Assembly: GCA_002408725.1 (NCBI GenBank)
Contig: DHTR01000069.1
Location: 6,144 to 34,710 of the forward strand
DNA length: 28,567 bases
Reading direction: 5' to 3'
From: Pelotomaculum sp. UBA5255
GTDB taxonomy: Bacteria > Bacillota > Desulfotomaculia > Desulfotomaculales > Pelotomaculaceae
This document shows positions 15,644 through 23,082 of this stretch, piece by piece. The notes beneath the pieces were generated by a model. That model searched no databases. It was not told the DNA's origin and saw nothing but the letters and a program-made list of their open reading frames with translations. The stretch's first letter is position 1. Every line of letters begins with the position of its first letter. The position numbers and the translations under genes were made by a program.

Positions 15644-15754
15644 AAAAAACAACCTCCAGCTGCCTCTGCAAACAAGCCGGGCATCTACGGCTGGAATCCG
15701 AAACTCTTGCAATCATTTTCAAGACAAACATCGAAAATCATGGGGGTCGTAAAA

Positions 15755-17149
15755 ATGGAACATCTGACACCGCGCCGTATTGTTGAAGAGCTTGACAAAT
15801 ACATCGTGGGTCAAAATAACGCGAAAAAAGCCGTTGCCGTGGCCCTGCGCAACCGCTACCGCCGCAGGAAACTTCCGGAAGATCTCAAGGACGAAGTAAT
15901 TCCGAAAAATATTCTGATGATCGGACCTACGGGGGTGGGCAAAACTGAAATAGCCCGCCGCCTGGCCAGGCTGGTTAAGGCGCCATTTGTAAAGGTAGAA
16001 GCCACTAAGTTCACCGAAGTCGGATATGTCGGCAGGGATGTCGAGGGAATGGTCCGTGATCTGGTTGAAACATCAATCCGGATGGTGAAGCAGGAAAGGC
16101 TGGCAATGGTTGAAGACAAGGCTAAAAAGATAGCCGATGAAAAAATTGTAGAACTTCTAGCGCCTTACCCGGTACAGGAGACATCATCCCGCAACCCGTT
16201 GGAAATGCTGTTTGGTACAGCCAAAGCGACTGAACCGCATGATCAGTCCCAGGACCAGCGAATGAGGCGGGGGGATTTTGAAAGGGAGATCCTAAGGGAA
16301 AAACTAGCCAGGGGGGAACTTGAGCAGGAAACCCTGGAAATTGAAGTGGAAGACAACAAGCCCCCCATGCTTGAAGTGTTTACTGGCTCGGGCATGGAAG
16401 AAATGGGTATAAACCTTCAGGACATGCTAGGCGGGTTAATTCCCAAGAAAAAGCGCAGCCGTAGAGTTAGCGTGAAAGAAGCACGCTTTATTATAGCTCA
16501 GCAGGAAGCCCAGAAGTTGATTGATATGGACGAGGTTGTTTCCACGGCGATCAAGCGGGCTGAAGATGAAGGTATAATTTTTTTAGATGAAATAGATAAA
16601 ATTGCCGGCAAAGAAGGCCTGGGACCCGATGTTTCCAGGGGTGGGGTGCAGCGCGACATTCTGCCCATTGTGGAAGGTTCCACCGTTGTTACAAAATATG
16701 GCCCGGTCAAGACCGACCATATCCTGTTTATTGCGGCAGGAGCTTTTCATATATCGAAACCATCCGACCTGATCCCTGAACTCCAGGGCCGTTTCCCGAT
16801 CCGTGTCGAATTGGAGAGCCTAACACGTGAGGATTTTCAACAAATTTTGACAGAACCAAGAAACGCGCTAATTAAGCAATATACCGAATTATTGGCCACA
16901 GAAGGGGTCACGGTTAAATTTTCACAAAATTCACTTGTGGAAATTGCGCGGATCGCTTATACTGTTAATGAGCAAACGGAGAATATAGGCGCCCGGCGCC
17001 TGCATACAATTCTGGAAAAGTTATTAGAAGATATATCCTTTGAGGCGCCGGAGTTGTCTGGCAAAAATATTGAAATTGACAATAAAAATATTGTTGAGAA
17101 GTTGGGTCATCTGGTGAAAAGTCAGGATTTAAGTCGCTACATACTGTGA
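15755..17149 (+). CDS. hslU: HslU (ClpY) ATPase, unfoldase of the HslVU protease
   Basis: This 464-residue AAA+ ATPase unfolds substrates and threads them into HslV. Walker A is GPTGVGKTE (about 57-65), the pore loop is in GYVGRDVEGMVRDLVE, Walker B is IIFLDEID with Asp278-Glu279, and sensor-region GARRLHTILEKLLEDISFEAP lies near the end. The intermediate domain occupies roughly residues 110-240. The C-terminus ends LSRYIL, the tail that docks into HslV. I choose ATG 15755 (MEHLTPRRIVEELDKYIVGQ) because GGGGGT (15742-15747) lies seven bases upstream; an earlier in-frame ATG at 15740 and a TTG at 15707 lack an SD. A 110-base gap with no visible gene separates it from hslV. Confidence 0.95.
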   Translation: MEHLTPRRIVEELDKYIVGQNNAKKAVAVALRNRYRRRKLPEDLKDEVIPKNILMIGPTGVGKTEIARRLARLVKAPFVKVEATKFTEVGYVGRDVEGMVRDLVETSIRMVKQERLAMVEDKAKKIADEKIVELLAPYPVQETSSRNPLEMLFGTAKATEPHDQSQDQRMRRGDFEREILREKLARGELEQETLEIEVEDNKPPMLEVFTGSGMEEMGINLQDMLGGLIPKKKRSRRVSVKEARFIIAQQEAQKLIDMDEVVSTAIKRAEDEGIIFLDEIDKIAGKEGLGPDVSRGGVQRDILPIVEGSTVVTKYGPVKTDHILFIAAGAFHISKPSDLIPELQGRFPIRVELESLTREDFQQILTEPRNALIKQYTELLATEGVTVKFSQNSLVEIARIAYTVNEQTENIGARRLHTILEKLLEDISFEAPELSGKNIEIDNKNIVEKLGHLVKSQDLSRYIL

Positions 17150-17168
17150 ACTAGAGGGAAGGGTTAGG

Positions 17169-17951
17169 ATGAGAGCACTACTAGAAAAAACCAGAGCTAT
17201 CAATAAGATACTTCAGAAGTCAGCAGGCTATACTGTGGATTTTAATGAAGTTGCCAATGTTTTAAGCGAGAATATTGGGGCTAGTATTTATATTCTTGAT
17301 CGAAAAGGGAAAGTTTTTGGATACACATATCTTAAGGGCTGGACATGTGAGATCATGAAAGACATCGTTGAGGGTCAAGGTGGTTTCCCGGAGGACTACA
17401 ACGAGAGCTTGATGAAAGTTAATGAGACTCACGCTAATTGCTGCCAAACCAAAAATTCATGCGTTTTTGAAAACACACGTTGTCGTTTTAACAATAAAAT
17501 CACGACAACGGTACCGATAATTGGTGGAGGAGCGCGTCTAGGCACGCTGGTGCTGGCCAAGTTTGACAATCACTTTACTGATGAGGACCTTGTCCTTGGC
17601 GAATATGGGGCAACCGTTGTTGGAATGGAAATCCTGCGGGCAAAGACTGAAGAAATGGAAGAAGAAGCCAGGAAGAGGGCCGCTGTTCAAATTGCCCTGG
17701 GAACGCTCTCCTATTCCGAAATGGATGCGGTACAGCACATCTTTGATCAATTGGAAGGTGAAGAGGGTCTTCTGGTTGCCAGTAAAATTGCAGACCGCGT
17801 CGGGATTACCCGGTCAGTGATTGTAAATGCCCTGAGAAAGTTTGAAAGTGCCGGAGTAATTGAGTCAAAATCCCTTGGCATGAAAGGGACCTACATCCGT
17901 GTTTTGAATGACCGCCTTCTGGAGGAACTGGAAAAAATCAAGCAGCATTAA
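17169..17951 (+). CDS. codY: GTP-sensing global regulator CodY
   Basis: This 260-residue repressor responds to branched-chain amino acids and GTP and controls stationary-phase and nutrient genes. The N-terminal GAF domain (about 1-155) begins MRALLEKTRAINKILQKSAG and includes TVPIIGGGARLGTLVLAKF. The linker helix EYGATVVGMEILR and the winged helix-turn-helix (about 195-250, ASKIADRVGITRSVIVNALR) are highly conserved. Unlike B. subtilis CodY, the loop before the TTTVPIIGGG strand carries four cysteines (C91, C92, C98, C105), which could bind a metal or respond to redox; this is inference. The gene closes the xerC-hslV-hslU-codY block, in the same order as Bacillus codVWXY. Confidence 0.96.
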   Translation: MRALLEKTRAINKILQKSAGYTVDFNEVANVLSENIGASIYILDRKGKVFGYTYLKGWTCEIMKDIVEGQGGFPEDYNESLMKVNETHANCCQTKNSCVFENTRCRFNNKITTTVPIIGGGARLGTLVLAKFDNHFTDEDLVLGEYGATVVGMEILRAKTEEMEEEARKRAAVQIALGTLSYSEMDAVQHIFDQLEGEEGLLVASKIADRVGITRSVIVNALRKFESAGVIESKSLGMKGTYIRVLNDRLLEELEKIKQH

Positions 17952-17971
17952 ACTAATAAGAACTAACCTTG

Positions 17972-18020
17972 GTATTTTACAGCCCCGGCTTGCGCCGGGG
18001 CTGTAACTGTGGTAAAATAC
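17972..18020 (+). promoter_or_regulatory. rpsB promoter embedded in a strong GC-rich hairpin
   Basis: ACAGCCCCGGC (17979-17989) and GCCGGGGCTGT (17994-18004) form a perfect 11-bp stem with a four-base loop, but no T run follows. Outer arms GTATTTTAC (17972-17980) and GTAAAATAC (18012-18020) are also exact inverted repeats. TTGCGC (17990-17995), 17 bases, then TGgTAAAAT (18010-18018) reads as a promoter with an extended -10. The hairpin may slow or partly stop codY transcripts while the promoter restarts transcription for rpsB. Confidence 0.5.
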
Positions 18021-18025
18021 AAAAT

Positions 18026-18133
18026 GGTGTGAATTACACACGCTGCTGGATTTTTGCAAGGGTGCCCTCCGGGGTCTTGCGGGAGAGGAAGGCAGCGGAG
18101 GACGAAAACCAGTGTGGGAGGAGGTGTAATTAC
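18026..18133 (+). promoter_or_regulatory. Structured 5' leader of rpsB
   Basis: Nested helices are possible: CACAC (18037-18041) with GTGTG (18112-18116), CGCTGC (18041-18046) with GCAGCG (18092-18097), GCAAG (18056-18060) with CTTGC (18076-18080). AATTACAC (18032-18039) can instead pair with GTGTAATT (18124-18131), covering the end of the SD. This suggests two competing folds, as in autoregulated ribosomal-protein leaders. I cannot assign it to a known leader family. Confidence 0.4.
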
Positions 18134-18832
18134 TTGGCTGTCATTTCCATGAAGCAACTTTTGGAAGCAGGGGTTCACTTCGGCCACCAAACCCGCCGTT
18201 GGAATCCTAAAATGGCCCCATTCATTTTTACCGACCGTAACGGTATTTATATTATAGATTTACAAAAAACCGTTAAAAAAGTTGAGGAAGCTTACAATTT
18301 TGTTAAACAGCTCTCCACCGACGGAGATTCAATTCTTTTTGTAGGTACAAAGAAACAGGCTCAGGAAGCAGTTCGGGAAGAAGCCGAGCGCTGTAGTATG
18401 TTTTTTGTAAACCAGCGCTGGTTGGGTGGCATGCTTACCAATTTTCAAACCATCAGGCGCCGGATCGACCGGCTGCACGAGTTAGAAAAAATGGAAGCAA
18501 ACGGCACTCTTGAAGTTTTACCGAAGAAAGAAGTCGCGGAATTGATGCACGAAAAGGAAAAACTGCAAAAGTTTTTAGGTGGAATTAAGGATATGCGACG
18601 TCTGCCGGGAGCCTTATTTATTATTGACCCCCGGAAAGAGCGGATTGCCGTAGCGGAAGCACGTAAACTCGGTATTCCCATTGTTGCTATTGTTGATACT
18701 AACTGCGATCCAGATGAAGTGGACTACATTATCCCCGGCAATGATGACGCCATCAGGGCGGTCCGACTTTTGACCGGCAAGATGGCGGAAGCTGTTCTTG
18801 AAGGTCGGCAGGGAGAACAGCTTGCAGAATAA
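18134..18832 (+). CDS. rpsB: 30S ribosomal protein S2
   Basis: A 232-residue component of the small ribosomal subunit. It starts at TTG 18134 (MAVISMKQLLEAGVHFGHQT), seven bases after AGGAGGTG (18119-18126), matching the family N-terminus. Conserved stretches include RRWNPKM, ILFVGTKKQAQEAV, FVNQRWLGGMLTNFQTI, the coiled-coil region rich in Glu and Lys (about 100-150), and PGALFIIDPRKERIAVAEAR. The open frame extends upstream to 17969, but that part lies in the leader hairpins and is not coding. It begins the rpsB-tsf-pyrH-frr cluster. Confidence 0.97.
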   Translation: MAVISMKQLLEAGVHFGHQTRRWNPKMAPFIFTDRNGIYIIDLQKTVKKVEEAYNFVKQLSTDGDSILFVGTKKQAQEAVREEAERCSMFFVNQRWLGGMLTNFQTIRRRIDRLHELEKMEANGTLEVLPKKEVAELMHEKEKLQKFLGGIKDMRRLPGALFIIDPRKERIAVAEARKLGIPIVAIVDTNCDPDEVDYIIPGNDDAIRAVRLLTGKMAEAVLEGRQGEQLAE

Positions 18833-18845
18833 ACGTTGGAAGTCA

Positions 18846-18885
18846 GGTGGGGGTAAGTCTTGGCAAGGTAACCCCTGCCTTTTTT
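18846..18885 (+). terminator. Terminator or attenuator between rpsB and tsf
   Basis: GGTGGGGGT (18846-18854) pairs with ACCCCTGCC (18871-18879) in a nine-pair stem with two G-U pairs, followed by six Ts. It probably reduces read-through from rpsB into tsf. Confidence 0.65.
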
Positions 18886-18909
18886 CTGCCTCGATTAATA
18901 GCGCATTGA

Positions 18910-18938
18910 TTGACCTTTTGGAATCCTGGATATACTAA
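18910..18938 (+). promoter_or_regulatory. Promoter candidate for tsf
   Basis: TTGACC (18910-18915) is followed after 17 bases by TACTAA (18933-18938), or after 15 bases by TATACT (18931-18936). It lies just after the terminator and 42 bases before tsf, so it likely gives separate expression of tsf and the following genes. Confidence 0.5.
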
Positions 18939-18979
18939 TTTAGAGGAAAATGATGTAAACAAAGGAGGGCATAATTAAT

Positions 18980-19639
18980 ATGTCTGTACCAGCCAGTCTG
19001 GTAAAGGAACTCCGGGAACGTACCGGAGCGGGAATGATGGATTGTAAAAGAGCGCTTACAGAAACCGGTGGTGTTCTTGAAAAAGCAGCTGACTACCTGA
19101 GAGAGAAAGGCCTAGCTGCAGCGGCTAAAAAGGCCAGCAGGGTAGCCGCCGAAGGACTCGTGGAAGCATACATACACGGTGCCGGAAAAATTGGAGTCTT
19201 AGTGGAAGTAAACTGTGAAACCGACTTTGTGGCAAAAACCGATGAATTCAAAGCTCTTGTCCGCGATATCGCCATGCAAATTGCTGCTTCGAAGCCGGAA
19301 TATGTAAGGCGGGAAGAAGTTTCCGCCGGGTTGGTTGAAAAAGAAAAAACAATTTTACGTGCCCAGGCGCTTAACGAAGGCAAACCGCTGAAGATCGTTG
19401 ATAAAATGGTTGAAGGAAGAATCGAAAAATACTATAAAGAAATCTGCCTTTTAGAACAGCCTTTTATTAAAGACCAGGATTTAACTATACAGCAACTATT
19501 AACGGAAAAGATCTCCAAGATTGGTGAAAATATCAGCATTAGAAGGTTTGTCCGTTATGAGCTTGGTGAAGGCATCCAGAAGAAACAATCCGACCTGGCT
19601 GCAGAGGTAGAAGAAGCCACACGAAATGTCTGTAAATAA
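18980..19639 (+). CDS. tsf: Elongation factor Ts
   Basis: EF-Ts recharges EF-Tu with GTP during translation. This 219-residue form has the N-terminal UBA-like region with LVKELRERTGAGMMDCKRAL and the conserved NCETDFVAK and LAAAAKKASRVAAEGLV segments. The length matches short EF-Ts forms (one dimerisation subdomain) rather than the 283-residue E. coli protein. The ATG is preceded by AAAGGAGGG (18961-18969) with a ten-base gap. It has its own candidate promoter after the rpsB terminator. Confidence 0.96.
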   Translation: MSVPASLVKELRERTGAGMMDCKRALTETGGVLEKAADYLREKGLAAAAKKASRVAAEGLVEAYIHGAGKIGVLVEVNCETDFVAKTDEFKALVRDIAMQIAASKPEYVRREEVSAGLVEKEKTILRAQALNEGKPLKIVDKMVEGRIEKYYKEICLLEQPFIKDQDLTIQQLLTEKISKIGENISIRRFVRYELGEGIQKKQSDLAAEVEEATRNVCK

Positions 19640-19708
19640 TATTTCATAAAAAGGATTTTCGGTCAAGCTGTAGAATAACTCTGGGAAGACTGGAGGTTGC
19701 CTGTCTGT

Positions 19709-20452
19709 ATGGTTGCACCAAAATACTGGCGAATTGTCCTGAAGTTGAGTGGTGAGGCTCTGGCAGGCTCCCTGGGCTATGGGATCGACCCCGATGTGGT
19801 AAATACCATAGCCATGCAGATCAAAGAGGTGGCCGCGCTCAGGGTTCAGATATCCGTTGTGGTTGGTGGAGGCAACATCTGGCGAGGTGTTGCCGGGAGC
19901 GCCAAAGGAATGGACCGGGCAACAGCGGACTACATGGGAATGCTTGCAACAATCATGAACTCCCTGGCACTTCAGGATGCGCTTCAAAAACATGGTGTTG
20001 ATACCCGAACCCAGACTGCAATTGAAATGAGAGAAGTAGCCGAGCCTTATATCCGTCGTCGGGCTATAAGGCATATGGAAAAAGGCAGGGTGGTCATTTT
20101 TGCCGCCGGTACAGGTAATCCTTATTTTTCGACAGATACCACCGCTGCCCTGCGGGCAGCTGAAATTGAAGCTCAGGTTATTTTAATGGCCAAGCGGGTA
20201 GACGGTGTCTACGACTGCGACCCGCTCAAAAACCCCAACGCAAAAAAATTTAAGCGGCTATCCTACATTGATATGCTGAACATGGGTCTCGGTGTTATGG
20301 ATGCCACTGCAGCTTCTCTGTGCATGGATAATAAAATACCCTTGATTGTTTTTGATTTAAACCAGAATGGTAATATAAAAAGAGCCGTGTTTGGCGAAAA
20401 AATTGGGACGTACATCGGGGGTGAGTTTAATGACAACAATGGAGATACTTAA
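19709..20452 (+). CDS. pyrH: Uridylate kinase (UMP kinase)
   Basis: This 247-residue amino-acid-kinase-fold enzyme phosphorylates UMP to UDP for pyrimidine nucleotide synthesis; the bacterial form is a hexamer regulated by GTP and UTP. Visible motifs are VLKLSGEAL near the start, VVVGGGNIWRG, GTGNPYFSTDTTAALRAAEI and MAKRVDGVYDCDP. I choose ATG 19709 (MVAPKYWRIVLKLSG). Its SD TGGAGG (19691-19696) is 12 bases away, rather long, and the in-frame TTG at 19697 touches the SD. The 3' end overlaps frr by 23 bases, so the two are translationally coupled. Confidence 0.95.
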   Translation: MVAPKYWRIVLKLSGEALAGSLGYGIDPDVVNTIAMQIKEVAALRVQISVVVGGGNIWRGVAGSAKGMDRATADYMGMLATIMNSLALQDALQKHGVDTRTQTAIEMREVAEPYIRRRAIRHMEKGRVVIFAAGTGNPYFSTDTTAALRAAEIEAQVILMAKRVDGVYDCDPLKNPNAKKFKRLSYIDMLNMGLGVMDATAASLCMDNKIPLIVFDLNQNGNIKRAVFGEKIGTYIGGEFNDNNGDT

Positions 20453-20990
20453 AGAAGCCGAAAGCAATATGAAAAAAACCATTGAAGTGGTTAAGAAAGA
20501 GTTTGCATCACTGCGTGCCGGGCGCGCCACACCGGCCCTGCTTGACAAAATAATGGTCAATTACTACGGAACTCCGACACCTGTTAATCAACTTGCAAAT
20601 ATTTCAGTTCCCGAGGCCAGGCTTCTGGTTATACAGCCCTGGGACAAAACTGCCTTGCCGGAAATTGAGAGGGCTATCTTAAAATCGGATCTGGGTATTA
20701 CCCCGGCCAGTGACGGTGTTGTCATCCGCCTGGCAGTCCCGCAACTTACCCGGGAAAGGCGAGTTGAACTGATGAAGGTTGTCAAGAAAAAGGCGGAAGA
20801 GGGCCGCGTTGCCGTTCGGAATATCCGTCGTGACACCAATGATCAGCTTAAATCTTATCAAAAAGAGGGGGAAATATCTGAAGATAATCTGAAGCGCAAG
20901 CAGGAAGATGTTCAGAAGTTGACGGACCGGATGATCAAGGAAATAGACGGCCTTTTGTCCATCAAAGAGCAGGAGATCATGCAGGTTTAA
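20430..20990 (+). CDS. frr: Ribosome recycling factor
   Basis: This 186-residue protein, with EF-G, splits post-termination ribosomes. It has the expected length and motifs: MKKTIEVVKKEFASLRAGRATPALLD, YYGTPTPVNQLANISVPEARLLVIQPWD, and the C-terminal coiled-coil helices with RDTNDQLKSYQKEGEISED. The ATG at 20430 follows GGGGGTGA (20417-20424) and lies within the end of pyrH. An in-frame GTG at 20421 overlaps that SD and is less likely. Confidence 0.96.
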   Translation: MTTMEILKEAESNMKKTIEVVKKEFASLRAGRATPALLDKIMVNYYGTPTPVNQLANISVPEARLLVIQPWDKTALPEIERAILKSDLGITPASDGVVIRLAVPQLTRERRVELMKVVKKKAEEGRVAVRNIRRDTNDQLKSYQKEGEISEDNLKRKQEDVQKLTDRMIKEIDGLLSIKEQEIMQV

Positions 20991-20991
20991 G

Positions 20992-21369
20992 ATGGACAAG
21001 GGACCGGATCTAATCGGGCTTGAATTGAGCTTGGCACAGGACATTTGTAAAACCTCCGGCTATAAAATAGAGATCATCTTCACCCGGCCTTATAAGGTAC
21101 AACCGGATGGGAAACCAAGGGTTATACGCATTCATAGGGTCTCTAGAGACAAATGGGTGATAACTGTAGCTTTTGAGAAAGAACGAAAGGAGGTGGATAA
21201 AGTGGCATACAAAATTACAGAAGAATGCCTTGCATGTGGTTCCTGCCTAGATGCCTGTCCTATTGGAGCAATTAGTGAAGGTGATATTTATAAGATCGAC
21301 CCGGATAAATGTGAGAGTTGCGGTGCTTGTGCCGATGCCTGTCCCACAGGAGCCATTGTTGAAGAGTAA
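20992..21369 (+). CDS. PASTA-like domain fused in frame to a 2[4Fe-4S] ferredoxin
   Basis: One open frame of 125 codons starts at an ATG one base after the frr stop. Residues about 1-68 resemble a single PASTA-type domain (PDLIGLELSLAQDICKTSGY, then alternating short strands ending VITVAFEKE); this assignment is tentative. Residues 71-125 are a complete bacterial ferredoxin. No stop separates the two parts. A very strong SD (21186-21196) and GTG (21202) sit at the junction, so the cell may make the fused protein, a free ferredoxin, or both. No signal peptide or membrane segment precedes the PASTA-like part, which is unusual since PASTA domains normally lie outside the cell on kinases or penicillin-binding proteins. 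Confidence 0.6.
   Translation: MDKGPDLIGLELSLAQDICKTSGYKIEIIFTRPYKVQPDGKPRVIRIHRVSRDKWVITVAFEKERKEVDKVAYKITEECLACGSCLDACPIGAISEGDIYKIDPDKCESCGACADACPTGAIVEE
21202..21369 (+). CDS. 2[4Fe-4S] ferredoxin (internal start)
   Basis: This 55-residue clostridial-type ferredoxin starts MAYKITEECLACGSC if read from GTG 21202. Two complete cluster motifs are present, CLACGSCLDACP and CESCGACADACP, each C-x2-C-x2-C-x3-C-P. AAAGGAGGTGG (21186-21196) is one of the best SD sites in the window and lies at ideal distance, which argues that free ferredoxin is produced. It would carry low-potential electrons in the cytosol; the IspG enzyme encoded 5 kb downstream needs such a donor, but a specific link is inference. 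Confidence 0.8.
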   Translation: MAYKITEECLACGSCLDACPIGAISEGDIYKIDPDKCESCGACADACPTGAIVEE

Positions 21370-21375
21370 TGGATG

Positions 21376-21399
21376 GACCCCCTCGCATCTGAGGGGGTC
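21376..21399 (+). terminator. Hairpin after the ferredoxin, possible terminator
   Basis: GACCCCCTC (21376-21384) and GAGGGGGTC (21391-21399) form a perfect nine-bp stem with a six-base loop. The following ATTATATAA is AT-rich but has no T run, so termination may be partial, letting transcription pass on to uppS. Confidence 0.5.
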
Positions 21400-21449
21400 A
21401 TTATATAAGTATGTCTCGAGGGTGACTCCAGAGGAGGCTAAACTTTTTT

Positions 21450-22262
21450 ATGTTTAACCAAATAGTCCGCTTCTGGCGCCGAAAAGACACGGGAGATTAC
21501 GCTGGAGCAGGAGTTGACGAGCTTTTAAAAAAGATTGATAAAAATAGGTTGCCGGGTCATATTGCAATTATCATGGACGGCAACGGACGCTGGGCCTTGC
21601 GTCGCGGACTGACCCGGTCCTACGGCCACAGGGCCGGAGTAGAATCCCTTAGAGATGTTGTAAAAATCTGTTCCGAACTTGGCATCGGTGTTCTAACACT
21701 ATATGCATTTTCTACAGAGAACTGGAAAAGGCCGCAGGAAGAAGTTAATGTCTTAATGGACCTTCTGGTTGAGTACCTTTATAAAGAAATAGAAGAGCTT
21801 TACCAAAACGGTGTACGTGTGCATCCTATTGGCAGGCTTGCAGAACTGCCCACTTCGGCCAGGAAAGCCATCGACATGGCTGTTCAATATACCAGGGATA
21901 ACAAGGGCTTGACCCTAAACCTGGCCTTGAACTACGGAGGCCGGAATGAAATCGTAGACGCAGTTCGGGCGATTGCAACCAAATTTGCTAATGGTAGCCT
22001 GAATATCGAGCAAATTGGAGAAAAGGCTATCTCGGATCATCTTTATACGGTCGGCCAACCGGATCCGGACCTTCTAATCCGGCCTTCCGGGGATTTGCGG
22101 ATCAGTAATTTTTTACTCTGGCAGTTGGCTTATACGGAGTTTTGGTTTTCTTCTGTAATGTGGCCGGACTTTCGGCGCATTCATATTTTGCGCGCACTGG
22201 TAGATTATCAGCAGCGCGAACGCCGTTTTGGAGGACTGAAAAAGAGGACAAACAACCTCTGA
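21450..22262 (+). CDS. uppS: Undecaprenyl diphosphate synthase (isoprenyl transferase)
   Basis: This 270-residue cis-prenyltransferase extends farnesyl diphosphate with isopentenyl diphosphate to the C55 carrier lipid for peptidoglycan. The catalytic Asp is in HIAIIMDGNGRWALRRG. GHRAGVESLRDVVK, YAFSTENWKRP, NLALNYGGRNEIV, and DLLIRPSGDLRISNFLLWQL with YTEFWF complete the family signature. Its SD GAGGAGG (21431-21437) lies 12 bases before the ATG. It is followed after 15 bases by cdsA. Confidence 0.96.
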   Translation: MFNQIVRFWRRKDTGDYAGAGVDELLKKIDKNRLPGHIAIIMDGNGRWALRRGLTRSYGHRAGVESLRDVVKICSELGIGVLTLYAFSTENWKRPQEEVNVLMDLLVEYLYKEIEELYQNGVRVHPIGRLAELPTSARKAIDMAVQYTRDNKGLTLNLALNYGGRNEIVDAVRAIATKFANGSLNIEQIGEKAISDHLYTVGQPDPDLLIRPSGDLRISNFLLWQLAYTEFWFSSVMWPDFRRIHILRALVDYQQRERRFGGLKKRTNNL

Positions 22263-22277
22263 CAGGTTGGTGAAAAT

Positions 22278-23069
22278 GTGCTCTGGCAAAGAGTTTTAAG
22301 CGCCGTAGTCGGAGTCCCACTAATTGTTTTGGCGGTTTGGCACGGGGGTATTCCGCTGTTGCTTCTGACCAGTCTGATGATCATACTGGGGATCAAGGAA
22401 ATAACAGAACTGCTGGCCAAGTTGGGATTAAAACCGTTATACTGGCTAGCCTTAGCGGGTGGCTTAATCTTAATAGGTGGAGCATACCTTTATAGTGGTG
22501 GATATCCCGGACCGACAATAACAATCATTTTGTTTCTACACCTGATTGCCACTGTTACCTTCTATCCCCGATACTCGCTGCTGGACGGTGCCGGGACCCT
22601 GATGGGCACGCTTTACGTTGGCTTGCTGAGTTACATTTACCTCCTGAGAATGTTACCGGACGGATGGATTTGGCTTATCTTTATGCTCGCCGGAACCTGG
22701 GCTTGTGATACGGCGGCTTATTTTGTAGGAAAAAGATTTGGCAGAAGGAGATTGGCCCCAATCCTCAGTCCCAAAAAAACGCTGGAAGGGGCCATCGGGG
22801 GATTGCTGGGCAGTGTCCTGGTCAGTTACCTGTTTGCTTCTTATATATATCCCTTTTTATCCTTACCTAAAATGCTTTTGCTGGGGCTGATGGTTGGAGT
22901 GGCGGCAGAGGTCGGTGACCTGCTTGAATCAGCCTTTAAGAGAGAAGCCGGGATTAAGGACTCCAGTATGCTGATACCCGGCCACGGGGGGATCCTGGAT
23001 CGTTTTGATAGTGCCCTTTTCACCGCCCCCCTCGTATACTATTTTGTTCTATTATTCATAATAAGCTGA
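22278..23069 (+). CDS. cdsA: Phosphatidate cytidylyltransferase (CDP-diglyceride synthase)
   Basis: This 263-residue integral membrane enzyme makes CDP-diacylglycerol from CTP and phosphatidic acid, the entry point to phospholipids. Most of the sequence is hydrophobic, with about seven or eight membrane spans. The family signature SAFKREAGIKDSSMLIPGHG followed by GILDRFDS is near the C-terminus. The start is GTG 22278, with AGGTTGG upstream. It lies between uppS and a permease gene in a tight operon. Confidence 0.94.
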   Translation: MLWQRVLSAVVGVPLIVLAVWHGGIPLLLLTSLMIILGIKEITELLAKLGLKPLYWLALAGGLILIGGAYLYSGGYPGPTITIILFLHLIATVTFYPRYSLLDGAGTLMGTLYVGLLSYIYLLRMLPDGWIWLIFMLAGTWACDTAAYFVGKRFGRRRLAPILSPKKTLEGAIGGLLGSVLVSYLFASYIYPFLSLPKMLLLGLMVGVAAEVGDLLESAFKREAGIKDSSMLIPGHGGILDRFDSALFTAPLVYYFVLLFIIS

Positions 23070-23082
23070 GGTGACAATTAAG

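Noticed and set aside
17979..18004. Intrinsic terminator after codY
   Set aside because: The stem is strong but followed by AACTGTGG, not a T run, so I list it as a regulatory hairpin.
17969..18133. N-terminal extension of ribosomal protein S2
   Set aside because: The frame is open only by chance through the hairpin and leader; TTG 18134 with a strong SD gives the family N-terminus.
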